Positions 27,501-39,500 of a stretch of 64,000 bases of DNA are shown here, piece after piece. The DNA is taken from NCBI RefSeq assembly GCF_036324505.1, contig NC_086365.1, positions 5,576,655 through 5,640,654 on the forward strand, given 5' to 3'. The stretch comes from Eleginops maclovinus. Taxonomy: Eukaryota > Chordata > Actinopteri > Perciformes > Eleginopidae. Position numbers and translations under genes: made by a program. Below the pieces are notes generated by a model, which did not search any database, was not told the origin of the DNA, and saw only the letters and a program-made list of their open reading frames with translations. Within the stretch, counting starts at the first letter, position 1; each line of letters begins with the position of its first letter.

Positions 27501-30500
27501 ATCAGAAAAGTAAATCTGATTTAGAGTCTACAGGTTTCAGAGGTACTAAAAAGGTTGAATCATTTAACAGAGGGATCTTACTAGGCAGCTCAATTGAGAG
27601 TTTCTTGAGAGAATTGGCATCCTCTGCGGAAAAAACACAGTTTTGATTGAAATTAATGAGGATAAATTAAACTACTTTAAGTGGTTTGATGAATATATCC
27701 CGTCTACACCAGTGTGGGTTTGACCTGGATAATTGCCATTGAACATAAGCTCAGAGAAGCAGCAGTCCGATTGTCTTCATTTTGACACTAACCGAAAGTA
27801 CATTTTCCAAACAATCCAACGCTGTCCTTGAAAGGCTTTTCTTTTGTAAAACCAAAATAATCTGTTGAATTCAATCGTAAAACGAAAATCTTTTGCTTTG
27901 CGTATAAGCCACACAAAACACAAATTGATACTTTATCAGAAGTTTTGGTGAAGTTTTGGTCAACAATATAAAACTGCCCTTTGACAACATATGCAAACAC
28001 ATTTAGAAGTATTCATTTTTAGTAGATAGACTTTTAAACCATATTGAACAATAATTTCCATGTGTATTAATATGCATATACACATTTAGCAACCATGTAT
28101 GTATTTTCTATGCATAAAATATACATGTGAAATGTGCTTTTCACATCCATACCTTTATTTGATATGAGTAAATAAAGGTTGATGTGCTTGTAGGAGTGCA
28201 TGTAAAAACAACACATTACTACATGTTTGTTAGTGCACAGGGTGCTGATGATATCCGAATATTAACAAATTTGACATAAAAGTACCGTACATAGGAATAC
28301 ATACAGTTTTAACCGTGGAGTTGATTTGAGTAACTGCCTTATTGTTATTAGATTTTGTTACCTTAGAAGAAAAATAAAATACTAACCAATAGCTGTAAAG
28401 CTGAAATGCACATTAACACCAAAAAACAATATTGTTGGATTCAATTGAATTAGCTATTTTTAAATTGCCATGATATAGTTTATCAACTAAGATACCCATA
28501 GCATGTGATTCAACTTTAAACAGCTTTAGCAGACCGCTCAAAATGTTGTGATGGGAGTTGATTTGATCCTGAGGAAGTAGTTATGGTTTTATGCGTACCA
28601 ACCTGCATGGGGTGTTGGGGATGGGGTAGTGGCTGCAGCAGCATCATCATCTGCAATAAAAGTGTCATTGACAAATAGACCCACCTATTAAAAAGCTCCA
28701 AATCCATCACCGCCAGACCAAAAGGAAAAAGACTAAAAGGCCTATAAGGCTGTTGATAACATGCGAGACAAGTCTTTAAATGGAGCATGACATGCAGCTC
28801 CTAGACAGGAACACTGGGTGAAAAATATCAACCTATTTTACCTTAACTACTCCGTCTTAAAGATAAAACAATGTAGGAGCATGAGCATTAATGCTCATTA
28901 CTGAAACTTTTCAAGCGGCCAAAGCAAATAACGAAGCTGTTTAGCAATGTTGCACACAGACAACACATCTTAAAAACATCACATTTTAAGCAGCAGATGC
29001 TACCAACATTCACAAAAAATGCTCATGACCAAGCCAACAAAAGCATGACATCATCTTTATCTTCAATTAGTCTCAGGATTTGTACTTGAGCTGAAACTTT
29101 TCTCTTAAAATTCATTAATTCATACTAGCCTGAAGATACTACATTGACAAAACTGCTGCTGAAAGCAGCTGGCCGCCTTATCAACACTGTCTTAGTGTAT
29201 TTAAAGAATCACTTTCCATAAAAATGCCAAGTCAATACTTTATTTTGTATTCTTATTTATTGGTACACATTTGTTCCTATTTATTTAGATATCTGGAAAC
29301 TGAGAAACTGAGGCATAAAACTGTTGATTGTGTCTAACATATGTATATATTACTTAGGTTTTTTTTGTATACCCCTTTTTACCCCCCCTTTTTTTCTATG
29401 CTCTTATCTTTTTATGTTATATGTTCTTGTTTATATTTGCACTCTGGGACTGCCAGAAATGGTATTTCAATTGTCTGTATGTATAACACATGTGGAAACT
29501 TTGACAATAAAGTGGACTTTGACTTTGACTTAAAGTCCTCAAATGCAGGTTTATATATGTTGTTTATTCTTAAATGTCTACGCAACTAAGGTCATGTAGC
29601 AAATAGTGAGTCAACACATGACTCCCACTGGTAAGAGTGACATCCATAATATTCTTATCAGGAAAGTAAAGATATCCAGTAGCTTTCAACATCACATTTT
29701 GCCATGCTGCTGAGCCATGTAGTTTGCAACTGAAATGACTTGTAAGACTTTCAGGGCTTGATTCAGTAGCATTTTGGTGAAAGAGCTAGAGGTTTGAGCA
29801 TGTATTCAGAGAGAGAAATGGGACTTCATGTTTGAAACCAATACTTACCAGTTGGTGGGGGGGAGCAAGGACCCTCTTCCTTTATGGTAGAGTTTTGACA
29901 CTCTGCCTGCTCTTTTACCCCAACCCCACCAGGCTGTGGTTGGTTTGAGTTAGTCTCTGTGGGGTTTGGCTCCTGAGCCTCCACAGCCTGTAATGGCTCA
30001 GGCTCTGAGGGCTCTGGTTTCTTCCCATCAGTCTCTACTGGCTCTTTCCCATCTGCTACAGCCTCTGTACACCAGACAAAGCGCCAGGCTAGAGCAGCAA
30101 GCTTGGTGCACAACCGCTGGTAGTCTTGCAATACAATGCTCACTCAAACAACATGGTATACATAGCTAATGACCAGATAGCCGCAACTCTAATTGCCAAG
30201 ATTAAATTAAAATGGTTTTATATAAGATGAATAATCTACAACGCTGTTAGCGGTTCTATAAAGCTCTTGCACATTTGTTCCCTGAGCTAAATGCTAAGTT
30301 TAGCATAATAACATGCTAATGGAAAGTAGTTAGCCTACAATGTTCCCTATGTTCACCATCTTAATTTAGGGTCTTAGCATGGTAACGTTTACTAATTGGC
30401 TGCATTCTGCAACAGATGGTCTGCTGACACTTGCATGTCTGGGAATATCATTGGTTTCTATGGAATTAAACTAAACAGAACCAAACAATATTTAATCATC

Positions 30501-33500
30501 CAAATGATATTAATCATGAAAGCACCAATGTAGTGTGCCATTGTGTCATGTTTTGATCAGGGGCACCAAAGAAGCATATATCTGGTCGTTGCATATCTAT
30601 ACAGTAGAGAGATGAAGGAGGTAGGAATTTACTGACTCTCTGATTGCTTGTACCACAATGGCTTGTTCCATTTTGACAGCTGGCCTTTGACAATAGCCAT
30701 AAGTCAGTGAAACCAAACATCCCCAATCCCTCTATACCTTCTGTGTGTTGTGTCACACAGTTGATGACAGCAACATTGTGAGTCCCTATCAGCACCAAGC
30801 ATCAAAGCAAATGCAGGTAGAGTAATGCATGTTGATTTATGCACAGTTAGTGGGATAGTGGTTACAGCAAACCTAATTAACTTTTTTTTGCAAAGAAACA
30901 AAGAAATGCTGACCAATTGTACCTTCAGAACAAAACTGCAGTTTCACGCCTTTCATTGTGATTTAAGTGAGAAAAACGTTGTGGCACACACCAAAAGAAC
31001 TCGTGATGTGAGTGTGGTGTGCAAAAATAAGCTAGCATTCGGGGGCAAGAGAAGGGGACGTCAGGGTTACCCACCTGGTGGTGGAGAAACCTCCAGGGTA
31101 ATCTCAGGTAGGGGCATGGCACCGTTACTTTCTGGTGCAACACTTTCTAAGCATGTGACAGATATAATGGTGGATGGAACAGCTGCTTTTTAAGCACAAA
31201 GCTTCAGCATCTGCAATGCCTCTCTCAGTCTCGCACTCAAACATACACACAAAAACAGACATACAAACACACAAATATGTACCAACTCACACATCTACAG
31301 CCACTGGCCTGGACGTTGACCTTCACATTTGATCACAATGACTCACATCTTTTCAGACCACTCTCACTTTTGATACAAGACATGAAAACAACGCATTGTA
31401 ATCCAATTGTCCTGCTTAAAAACTATTCAAATTGTGCTGTTAATATGTCAAGTTTAGGATTATGCAAATGACATACAGCACACACCTGCATGGGGTGTTG
31501 GGGATGGGGTAGTGGCTGCAGCAGCAGCAGCATCATCTGCAATAAAGGTGTAATTGACAAATAGACCCAACTACCCAAAAGCTCCAAATCCATCACTGCC
31601 GGGCAAAAAGTCAAAAGGCCTAGAAGGCCTAAAATTCTGTTGATTGCATGCAAGACAAGTCTTTAAATCGAGCATACAGCTCAAATAATACCAAAATATT
31701 AATGAGTAGTATGTTGGAAAAATAAAACAATGTAGGAGCATGAATGCTCATCAGTGCAAGCTTCTCAAGCCACTGTTACAAAACAGGCTGTCCCTTTAGC
31801 AATGTGGATAAGGAAAACACATCATAAAAACAGCTGGCCACCATATCAACACTTTATTTTGTGTATGTGTGTTTGCCTGTTTGCGAATGCAATTATTTAT
31901 CTGTGTGATATAATATAAAGACTCATCTTGCATGACATGGCTTTACCGCCATGTCAGAACTTCCACTTTGAATCCTTATTTATTGGTCTATATTAGTTCC
32001 TATTTCATAAGACATCTGACAACTCAGACACTGAACCTTGAAGTCCTCAGGTTTGAGTAAGTTTTCTTTTAAAGGTCAACATGCTTTTACATACGGCCCT
32101 AAAGATATAAGAGTGCTTTTTTCAAAGCAAATGGTCGGTCAACAAATGACTCCAACTAGTAAGAATGAAGTCCTAGTATTCTTATCAGTGAATTCTTATC
32201 TATTAGCTTTCAGCTTTATAGATCATTTGGCCATGATGCTGAGCCATGTAGTTAGCAGCTGACATGACTTGTAAGACTTTCAGGGCTTTAGTAGCATTTA
32301 AGGTGAAAGAGCTTGAGAATTGGACATGTTGATGTTAAGAAGCATACTTACCAGTTTGTGGGGGGGAGCAAGGACCCTCTTCCTTAACAGTAGAGTTTTG
32401 AGACTCTGCCTGCTCTTTCACCCCAACCCCACCAGGCTGTGGTTGGTTTGAGTTAGTCGCTTTGGGGTTTGGCTGCTGAGCCTCCACAGCCTGTAATGGC
32501 TCAGGCTCTGATGGCTCTGATTTCTTCCCATCAGTCTCTACTGGCTCTTTCCCATCTGCTACAGCCTCTGTACAGCAGACAAAGCGCCAGGCTAGAGCAG
32601 CAAGCTTGGGCACAACCACCAGTAGTCTTGCAATACAATGATGGCTGAAACAAGGTGGTATACATAGCTAATGACCAAGATAGTCACAATCTGAATTGGT
32701 GTCATTTAATAAGCTAAGACCATAAAATCTGCCTCTATACTAGTGGTTCTCTGAGGCTGGGACACCTGGGTTCCCTGAGCTAAATTATAACTCTAGTATG
32801 CTAAGGTTTGCTAATTAGCACCGTCGCACTCGCAATGTTCTGCCGAGTCTCATGTTAAAATCATTGGTTTTAACTCTATTAAAATGTAATTTTAATGTAT
32901 TTTAATCTCCATGAAATATATATTATAATAGCATAATTCTTTGTACGAACATGTATATCATGTTTTGATCTATCTGGTCATTGCATATGTATACTGTAAA
33001 GATATAAAGGAGGGAGGGATTTACTGGCTCATACATTATGTATGAAGTGATCTGGTTGTTTGTCCCATTATATTTAGAAAGATAGCCTTTGACTAGAATC
33101 AACAGTCAATAAGTAAAACCCAACATCCCTAAACCCTCTACTCAATGGCTCCTGTGTGTTGAATTACACAGTTTCACAAACACAAAGACATCAACAGTAT
33201 GAGTCCCTGTCAGCACAAAGCATCAAAGCATATGCAGGAATAGCAGTGCAGGCTTGTGGATATGTACACAGTTAGTGGGGAGGTGGTCTTACAGCTAACC
33301 TATTTCATTATTTTAGCAAAAAAAACTGTGTTGGGCAATCAAACCTGCTCAACAAAAATGCAGCTTCACACCTTTCAGATGGATTTAAGTGAGAACAAGA
33401 AAAAAAACGGTTGCACACACCAAAGAACATGTGACGTCACTGCGATGTGCAAACTAACGCAACACTCTGGGGCAAGTGAAAGGGTCGTCAGGGTTACCCA

Positions 33501-36500
33501 CCTGTCGGTGGAGAAACCTCCAGGGTAATCTCAGGAAGGGGCATGGCACCGTTACTCTCTGGTGCAACACATTCTGAGCACGTGACAGATATAATGGTGG
33601 ATGGAACAGCTGCTTTTTAAGCACAAAGCTTCAGCATCTGCAATGCCTCTCTCAGTCTTGCACTCAAACATACACCCCAAAACAAACACACGCAAACTGA
33701 CACACAGACACACCAATATCTACCAACTCGCAGAGCTACTCCCACCTGCCTGCCCTTTCACCTTTACACTCCGTCACAATGAATCAGAACTTTTCACACC
33801 ATTCTCTCAATTGATACAACACGGAAAATCAATGTATTGTAAGACTATTTTCCTGCTTATAAATATACAAAATCTACTGTTAATATGTCAAGATTACGAT
33901 TATGCTACTGACGGTGAGGTTTCACAATTGTTATGCACATTAATAAGCACACACCTGATTGGGGTGTTGGGGATGGGGTAGTGACTGCAGCATCATCGTC
34001 ATCTGCAATAGAACAGTAATTGACCAATAGACCCTGCCAAGACAAGTCTTTATATGGAGCATGCAGCTCTTGGATAGGGACAATGATACCAAAATATGAA
34101 TCAATAATTGGACCCTAACTAATGTATGTCTGAAAAATAAGACAATGTATGAACATGAATGCTCATTAATGCAAAATGCTCAAGCTTCTGCAACGACAAA
34201 AAAATAGGGCCTTTTGGCTAGCAGAAAACGCATCATAGACAGGACAGCTGGCAACCTTATCAACACTTTATTTAGTGTATGTTAGTTTGTTTGTTTTGCT
34301 GATGCATTTATGTATCTGGATGGTAGAACTTAAAGATTCACCTTGGATTAATATGGCCTTACGCTCCGCTTGCCATGTCAGAACTTCATCTTTAAATCCT
34401 TATTTATTGGTCTATATTAGTTTATATTTCATAAGACATCTGACAACTCAGACACTAAACCGTGAAGTCCTCAGGTTTAAGTTGTTTTTTTTAATTATTC
34501 TTAAAGGTCAACATGCTTTTACATCAATCCTTAAGGAATTAGAGTACAGTTTTCAAAGCAAATGGTCGGTCAACAAATGACTCCAACTAATAAGAATGAA
34601 GTCCTAGCATTCTTATCAGTGAATTCTTATCTATTAGCTTTCAGCTTTATAGATCATTTGGCCATGATGCTGAGCCATGTAGTTTGCAGCTGACAAGACT
34701 TGTAAGACTTTCAGGGCTTTAGTAGCATTTAAGGTGAAAGAGCTTGAGAATGGGACATGTTGATGTTAAGAAGCATACTTACCAGTTTGTGGGGGGGAGC
34801 AAGGACCCTCTTCCTTAACAGTAGAGTTTTGACACTCTGCCTGCTCTTTCACCCCAATCCCACCAGGCTGTGGTTGGTTTGAGTTAGTCGCTGGGGGGCT
34901 TGGCTGCTGAGCCTCCACAGCCTGTAATGGCTCAGGCTCTGATGGCTCTGGTTTCTTCCCATCAGTCTCTACTGGCTCTTTCCCATCTGCTACAGCCTCT
35001 GTACAGCAGACAAAGCGCCAGGCTAGAGCAGCAAGCTTTGTGCACAACCGCTGGTAGTCTTGCAATACAATGCTCACTCAAACAAGGTGGTATACATAGC
35101 TAATGACCAGATAGCCGCAATTGTAATTGGTGCCATTAAAGAAGTTGATTTCAACTATAGATCAGACAGCTTTGCTAGTGGTTTTGTCAGGTTTGATGAT
35201 ATGAAGTCCACATATATTTTAATAATGTCCAACATAAATTAATTACAAAAGCACCAATCTGGTATGCTTTCTTATGTCATGTTTTCATTGGGTGCGCCAG
35301 AGGAACATGTATCTGGTCATTGCATATGTATACTGTAAAGATATTAAAGAGGGAGGGATTTACTGACTCATACATTATGTATGAAATTGTCTGGTTGTTT
35401 GTCCCATTACATTTAAAAAGATAGCCTTTGACCAGAATCAAAAGTCAGGAAAGCATGACATTCCTAAGCCCTCTATACCTCCTGTGTGTTGAATTACACA
35501 GTTTCACAAACACAAAGAAAGCAACAGTATGAGTCACTGTCAGCACCAAGCATCAAAGCATATGCAGGTAGAGCAGTGTGAGCATGCGGATATGTACACA
35601 GTTAGCGGGGAGGTGGTCTTACAGCTAACCTAATTCATTATTTTCGAAAAGGAACTGTGTGTTGGGCAATCAAACCTGCTCAACACAAATGCAGCTTCAC
35701 ACCTTTCAGATGGATTTAAGTGAGAACAAGAAAAAAACGGTTGCACACACCAAAGAACATGTGACGTCACTGCGATGTGCAAACTAACGCAACACTCTGG
35801 GGCAAGTGAAAGGGTCGTCAGGGTTACCCACCTGTCGGTGGAGAAACCTCCAGGGTAATCTCAGGAAGGGGCATGGCACCGTTACTCTCTGGTGCAACAC
35901 TTTCTGAGCATGTGACAGATATAATGGTGGATGGAACAGCTGCTTTTTAAGCACAAAGCTTCAGTATCTGCAATGCCTCTCTCAGTCTCGCACTCAAACA
36001 TACACCCCAAAACAAACACACGCAAACTGACACACAGACACACCAATATCTACCAACTCGCAGAGCTACTCCCACCTGCCTGCCCTTTCACCTTTACACT
36101 CCATCACAATGAATCAGAACTTTTCACACCATTCTCTCAATTGATACAACACGGAAAATCAATGTATTGTAAGACTATTTTCCTGCTTATAAATATACAA
36201 AATCTACTGTTAATATGTCAAGATTACGATTATGCTACTGACGGTGAGGTTTCACAATTGTTATGCACATTAATAAGCACACACCTGCGTGGGGTGTTGG
36301 GGATGGGGTAGTGGCTGCAGCAGCAGCATCATCATAATCTGCAATAAAGGTATAATTGACAAATAGATCCACATATCCAAAAGCTCTAAATCAGTCACTG
36401 CCGGGCCAAAAAGGCAAATGATTTGAAGGCTTAAAAGGCCATTGATCACATGCGAGACAGGTCTTTAAAAGCCATATGTAGCTCTTGGACAGGAAGAATA

Positions 36501-39500
36501 AGACAAAAACATCAAGTGATGATTGGACCCTAACTACTGTAGGTCTAAAATATAAAACAACTTAATCATAAATGCTCAATACTGCAAGCTTTTCAAGCCA
36601 CCGAAACAAACTACACGGGCTTTTGAAACAACTCAGCAAACAGAAAACACCTCATCTACCTTTAATCAGCAAGTGCAAAAAAAATGCTGATAATCAAGTG
36701 CAAAGTTTCTCTTACAATCTATCACAATCAACTCACCTGGAGGTCGTACCTAAACAAAACTGACAGAAGGAAAACAGCTGACTCCCTTATCAACGCTATA
36801 AGTGTATGTGTGTGTTTGTGCTGGTGATACATCGATTTTTCTGGATGATATAATTTAAAGACTCACCTTGCATACAAATTGTATCACCTTCCATTTGCCA
36901 TATCTATACTTCAACTTTTAGTGCTTATTTATCGGTCTATATTAGTCCCTTTTCTTAAGACATCTGAAAACTGGACACTGAACCATGAGGTACTTGGGTG
37001 TACGTTTTTTCTTTGTTATTTTTAAGGGCCCACATGCAATTAGGGTCATGTATGATTTGGAGCACTGTTTTTTAAAAGCAAAAGATAGGTTAATGCATGA
37101 CTTCAGCTAGTAAGAGTGAAGTCCATATCATTCTTATCAGGAAAGTAAAGATATGTATTAGCTTCCAGCGTTATAGATTATCTGGCCATGCTGCTGAGCC
37201 ATGTAGTTTGCAACTGACATGACTTAAGACTAAGACTTTCAGGGCTTGTTTCAGTAGCATTTTAGGTGAAAGAGCTAGAGGTATAAATATGCATTCTAAG
37301 AGAGAAATTAGACTTCATGTTGAGAAGCATACTTACCAGTTTGTGGGGGGGAGCAAGGACCCTCTTTCTTAACAGTAGAGTTTTGACACTCTGCCTGCTC
37401 TTTCACCCCAACCCCACCAGGCTGTGGTTGGTTTGAGTTAGTCTCTGTGGGGTTTGGCTCCTGAGCCTCCACAGCCTGTAATGGTTCAGGCTCTGAGGGC
37501 TCTGGTTTCTTCCCATCAGTCTCTACTGGCTCTTTCCCATCTGCTACAGCCTCTGTACAGCAGACAAAGCGCCAGGCTAGAGCAGCAAGCTTTGTGCACA
37601 ACCACCAGTAGTCTTGCAATACAATGCTCGCTCAAAAAAGGTGGTATACATAGCTAATGACCAGGTAGCCGCAACTCTATTTGGGTTCATTTAAGGACGT
37701 TTGTATTAAACTATGGATTATACTACTATGCTAGTGGATTTGTCATGTTCGATGATATGAACATTTATTTTAATCATGTCCAACATATATATTAAAAAGC
37801 ACCAATGTGGTATGCTATCTGGTGTCATGTTTTCATTGGGTGCACCAGAGGGACAGTTATCTGGTCATTGCATATCTATACTTTAGAGAGATTAAAGATG
37901 TTGGAATTACTGACTCATACAGTATAAATTAAAGGATTTCATTGCTTGTACCATTACATTTAGACAACTGGCTTTTGTCCAAAGCCGACAGTCAATAAAA
38001 CCAAACATCCCCAATCCCTCTATACCTCCTGTGTGTTGAATAAGTCACATAGTTTCACAAACACAAAGACAGCAACGGTATGAGTCACTTTCAGCACCAA
38101 GCATCAAAGCAAATGCTGATACAGCAGTGCAGGCATGTGGATATTTACACAGTTAGTGGGGAGGTGGTCTTACAGCTTACCTAACTTTTTTTGCCAATAC
38201 TGGTGTGTTGAGCAACCAAACTTACACAACAAAAACACAGTTTCATGCCTGTCAGAGTGATGTCTTGAAGTGAGAAAGAAATTGTGGCACACACCAAAAG
38301 AACTCGTGATGTGAGTGCGATGTGAAGATAACTCAACATTCTGGGGCAAGTGAAGGGGACGTCAAGGTTACCCACCTGGTGGTGGAGAAACCTCCAAGGA
38401 AATCTCAGGTTGAGGCATGGCACCGTTACTTTCTGGGGCAACACTTTCTAAGCATGTGACAGATATAATGGTGGATGGAACAGCTGCTTTTTATAAGCAC
38501 AAAGCTTCAGCATCTGCAATGCCTCTCTCAGTCTCGCACTCAAACATACACACAAACAGACAAACAGATATACAAACACACAAATATGTACCAACTCACA
38601 TCTGAACCCACCTGCTTGCTCGTAGTTCTTCACACTTTATCACAGTGAATTAGATACTTTCAGACCATTTTCACATTTTATACAACACATTTCTTTCCTT
38701 CTTAGAAATATACAAAAAGTGCTGTTAATATTTCAAGATTAGGATTATGTAAAGGACATTGAGGTTCACAATTGCAATGCCCTTAAATAAAAATACACTT
38801 TGTTCAAATTAGGAAATTATGAGCAAGTCGGCAGTCTACAAAGACTTTCAGAGCCGAAATGAACAGCATATTTCTTTCTCTTAAAATGTTTTACATAGGA
38901 ATACTTGTGATAAGAACATCAAAACCTAAGGTGTCCTCTCTGACCATGTTGGAGCCTCAAGATGCTGCAGCTCCAAGGTCAGACCCCAGTGCCGGCAATA
39001 AGCCAATTGCATGCCAGCACCTTGCTCACATGGGGCGGCCCGGGCGTCAGCTGAATCAACAGACAGGGTTTAGCTGGATGGCGAAAGGAATGTCAGAGAC
39101 GCTGACAGCTTGGTTGTTGCCACAGATCGCTCTGGAGCACAGCAGCAAACCATACTGCCGACTATTGGCTCCACATGTACACTCCTATAAGACTGTATTT
39201 GCACGTTCACGCCAAGTACAGAGCTGTCATCACCTCACTGGTGAAAGGGTTGGTTTTATCTGTACATTTGGCAGTTGGATATTTTCTTAATCCAAAGAGT
39301 TGTTTTTTAAGCTTGTTTTGATAAAACTATATGTCTTTATTGTACATACAAGTGCAGCTATTATCTGCTAGACTGTGAGGTAACAGGGGGAGATTGGATG
39401 TCTATCATAATCCACTCACCTTCTGGCTGGCCATTCGGCATCTCATCTAAGAGAAGAGAAACAAAACACATCAATTTCAAAACATTATAACGAGATGTCT

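Larger units (their letters stand above)
28603..38447 (-). repeat. mybpc1: Four-fold tandem array of a three-exon cassette (A-B-C) in mybpc1
   Basis: The array spans four units at a spacing of about 2.3-2.9 kb. In transcript order each unit has exon A (72 nt, [12 protein letters not shown]..., ending in PPP or PPT), exon B (216 nt, [20 protein letters not shown]...) and exon C (48-54 nt, [19 protein letters not shown]). A exons: 38447-38376, 35903-35832, 33573-33502, 31146-31075. B exons: 37552-37337, 34998-34783, 32567-32352, 30064-29849. C exons: 36338-36285, 34002-33955, 31536-31486, 28650-28603. Every exon is class 1-1, has GT/AG borders and is open. Introns are also similar between units, so the repeat arose by genomic duplication. 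Together the twelve exons add about 450 residues rich in Pro, Glu, Ala and Thr, presumably unstructured. Confidence 0.92.

Noticed and set aside
29966..30169. Plus-strand frame of 67 aa that recurs in near-identical form at 34900 and 37454
   Set aside because: Looks conserved but is only the antisense of the repeated mybpc1 B exon.
33601..36311. Two nearly identical 126-aa plus-strand frames (33601-33981 and 35931-36311)
   Set aside because: They lie mostly in duplicated intron and share a start near exon A. Their similarity comes from the unit duplication, and they have no coding signature or known relative.
38859..39290. 143-aa plus-strand frame
   Set aside because: It lies in mybpc1 intron 2, antisense, with no recognised domain and no splice or promoter context.
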